Of a stretch of 7,359 bases of DNA, positions 6,453 to 7,359 are shown one piece after another. This stretch comes from Bacteroidota bacterium (GTDB taxonomy: Bacteria; Bacteroidota; Bacteroidia; Bacteroidales; 4484-276), in the NCBI GenBank assembly GCA_013203545.1, contig JABMQA010000530.1:1-7359 (forward strand), read 5' to 3'. Under the pieces are notes generated by a model. That model was not told where the DNA came from, did no database searches, and saw nothing but the letters and a program-made list of their open reading frames with translations. The position numbers and the translations under genes were made by a program. Position 1 is the stretch's first letter; each line of letters begins with the position of its first letter.

Positions 6453-7112
6453 TTGATAAAAAAGGAAAGATATCGAAAGTTTATTGAGCACTTTTCAACG
6501 CATCAGCCTGATGCTGATACCGAACTGGAATACCAGGATCCCTATGAACTTATTGTGGCCGTTATTCTTTCAGCGCAATGTACTGATAAGCGGGTAAATA
6601 TCATAACCCCTGATTTCTATAAACGGTTTCCTTCTGCCTTTGAATTGTCAAAAGCGGATGTTGAAGATGTGTTTGAACTTATAAAAAGCTGTTCATATCC
6701 AAACAATAAATCGAAGCACCTGATCGGGATGGCAAAGATGCTGGTTTCTGATTTTAGCGGGATTGTTCCCTCAGAAATGGAGGAATTGCAAAAATTGCCC
6801 GGAGTTGGCCGGAAAACTGCCAACGTAATTTCATCGGTGATTTTTTCGAAGCCTGCTATGGCGGTTGATACACATGTTTTCAGGGTTTCGGCAAGAATTG
6901 GTTTGACCACCAATTCAAAAACACCGCTCTCCACTGAGTTGGAACTGGTTAAAAATATCCCTGAGAAATATATTCCCAGGGCGCACCATTGGCTTATCCT
7001 CCATGGCAGGTACGTGTGCAAGGCGCGAAATCCACAATGCCAGCTATGTGAGATTACACATTTGTGTAAATATTTCGAGAAAAACAGGCCGGATAAATGG
7101 GGATTGTCTTAA
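6453..7112 (+). CDS. nth: Endonuclease III (Nth), DNA glycosylase/AP lyase
   Basis: A 219-residue bifunctional glycosylase/AP lyase that removes oxidised pyrimidines and starts base excision repair. The helix-hairpin-helix LPGVGRKTANV (115-125) carries the catalytic lysine K121, and AVDTHVFRV (137-145) carries the catalytic aspartate D139. The C-terminal iron-sulfur motif is complete: C189-x6-C196-x2-C199-x5-C205. The early VAVILSAQCTDKRVN segment (35-49) is also typical. No ATG or GTG is available near the N-terminus: the frame starts after a stop at 6414 and holds only TTG at 6444 and 6453. The TTG at 6453 is preferred because it gives MIKKERYRKFIEHF, matching the family start M-x-K-K-E-R. 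No SD sequence is visible. Length is normal (E. coli Nth is 211). It is followed by the bcp remnant and recA. Confidence 0.95.
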   Translation: MIKKERYRKFIEHFSTHQPDADTELEYQDPYELIVAVILSAQCTDKRVNIITPDFYKRFPSAFELSKADVEDVFELIKSCSYPNNKSKHLIGMAKMLVSDFSGIVPSEMEELQKLPGVGRKTANVISSVIFSKPAMAVDTHVFRVSARIGLTTNSKTPLSTELELVKNIPEKYIPRAHHWLILHGRYVCKARNPQCQLCEITHLCKYFEKNRPDKWGLS

Positions 7113-7150
7113 TATTTCTTAAATGAAAATCAGTGGGATTAAGGATTAAT

Positions 7151-7158
7151 TAATTTTG
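7151..7158 (+). promoter_or_regulatory. Candidate -7 box ahead of the bcp remnant and recA
   Basis: TAATTTTG matches TAnnTTTG exactly and lies 22 bases before the ATG at 7180; initiation would be near 7165. No TTTG is present at the -33 distance. No terminator is seen after nth, so read-through from nth could also feed recA. Confidence 0.35.
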
Positions 7159-7179
7159 TTGCTTAACAAATACAAATTT

Positions 7180-7314
7180 ATGTCAAAGTTAAATGTAGGG
7201 GATATTGCACCCGATTTTATATCAATTAATCAAAACGGTGAAAAAATTATAGAAAAAGTAAAAACCAGGGATCATGCTGAACAGATCATAGAGGTAATGA
7301 ATCAAATAAATTAA
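7180..7314 (+). pseudogene. bcp: Internally deleted Bcp-type peroxiredoxin remnant (in frame, catalytic core missing)
   Basis: A 44-codon ORF made of two recognisable pieces of a Bcp/PrxQ thiol peroxidase, normally about 150 residues. Residues 1-22 (MSKLNVGDIAPDF, then SINQNGEKI up to about residue 23) are the standard N-terminal start. Residues 23-38 (IIEKVKTRDHAEQI) match the standard C-terminal helix, usually IEKVKTKDH. The roughly 105 residues in between, including the thioredoxin-fold strands and the peroxidatic cysteine of the TPGCT motif, are absent, and no cysteine remains. The frame is kept across the junction and the natural stop appears to be retained. It could not act as a peroxidase. 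It is placed between nth and recA, where an intact bcp would be expected in this phylum as far as I recall. Alternatives are an assembly or sequencing collapse, or a retained short leader peptide for recA. Confidence 0.75.
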
Positions 7315-7331
7315 CTTAAGACCAAAATATC

Positions 7332-7359
7332 ATGGCTAAAGAAAAACAAGATAACGAAA
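7332..7359 (+). CDS. recA: Start of probable recA, cut by the window edge
   Basis: Only nine codons plus one base are visible: MAKEKQDNE. This fits the usual Bacteroidota RecA start (MAKEK followed by a short polar linker), and a bcp-recA order is, from memory, common in the phylum. It begins 17 bases after the stop of the bcp remnant with no terminator between them, so the two are probably co-transcribed. With so few residues the identification rests mostly on context. Confidence 0.5.

Noticed and set aside
6617..7021. A 134-codon minus-strand open frame within nth
   Set aside because: It is antisense to nth, whose catalytic residues are all intact.
7315..7320. CTTAAG palindrome between the bcp remnant and recA
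   Set aside because: Six bases only, with no T-run or longer stem; not a terminator or a recognisable operator.

Overview
The window looks like a chromosomal segment from a member of the phylum Bacteroidota. Three things point there. Most genes are preceded by the phylum's distinctive -7 promoter box TAnnTTTG. The ECF sigma factor has the wording typical of the phylum (for example SINTALGRMRYALINLRK). The UvrA and YjbQ sequences also match the Bacteroidota forms as I remember them. I cannot place it to genus; a Bacteroidia-like lineage is a guess. No mobile element, CRISPR array, tRNA or rRNA was seen.

Left part, minus strand (1-5022): a compact co-directional run, in transcription order uvrA (excision-repair damage sensor), a small three-helix membrane protein, a YjbQ/UPF0047 family enzyme, rarA (replication-fork AAA+ ATPase), and the first codons of an unrecognised gene leaving the window. 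Gaps are 6, 4 and 38 bases up to rarA, so uvrA through yjbQ is probably one operon. rarA and the edge gene each have a possible promoter of their own.

Middle (5023-6452): a 230-base divergent intergenic region carries opposed promoters for uvrA and for an ECF-type sigma factor on the plus strand. The sigma gene ends in an intrinsic terminator. An 88-residue unknown basic protein follows, with its own likely promoter and a very clear 9-bp-stem terminator. The U-tract of that terminator also contains the -7 box for the next gene.

Right part, plus strand (6453-7359): nth (endonuclease III, probable TTG start), then a 44-codon ORF that is the N-terminal start and C-terminal tail of a Bcp-type peroxiredoxin joined in frame with the catalytic core missing, then the first nine codons of a probable recA.

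Taken together this is a genome-maintenance neighbourhood (nucleotide excision repair, fork rescue, base excision repair, probable recombinase) organised around a stand-alone sigma factor. The most notable item is the internally deleted bcp remnant directly ahead of recA. No clearly new biological system is visible.
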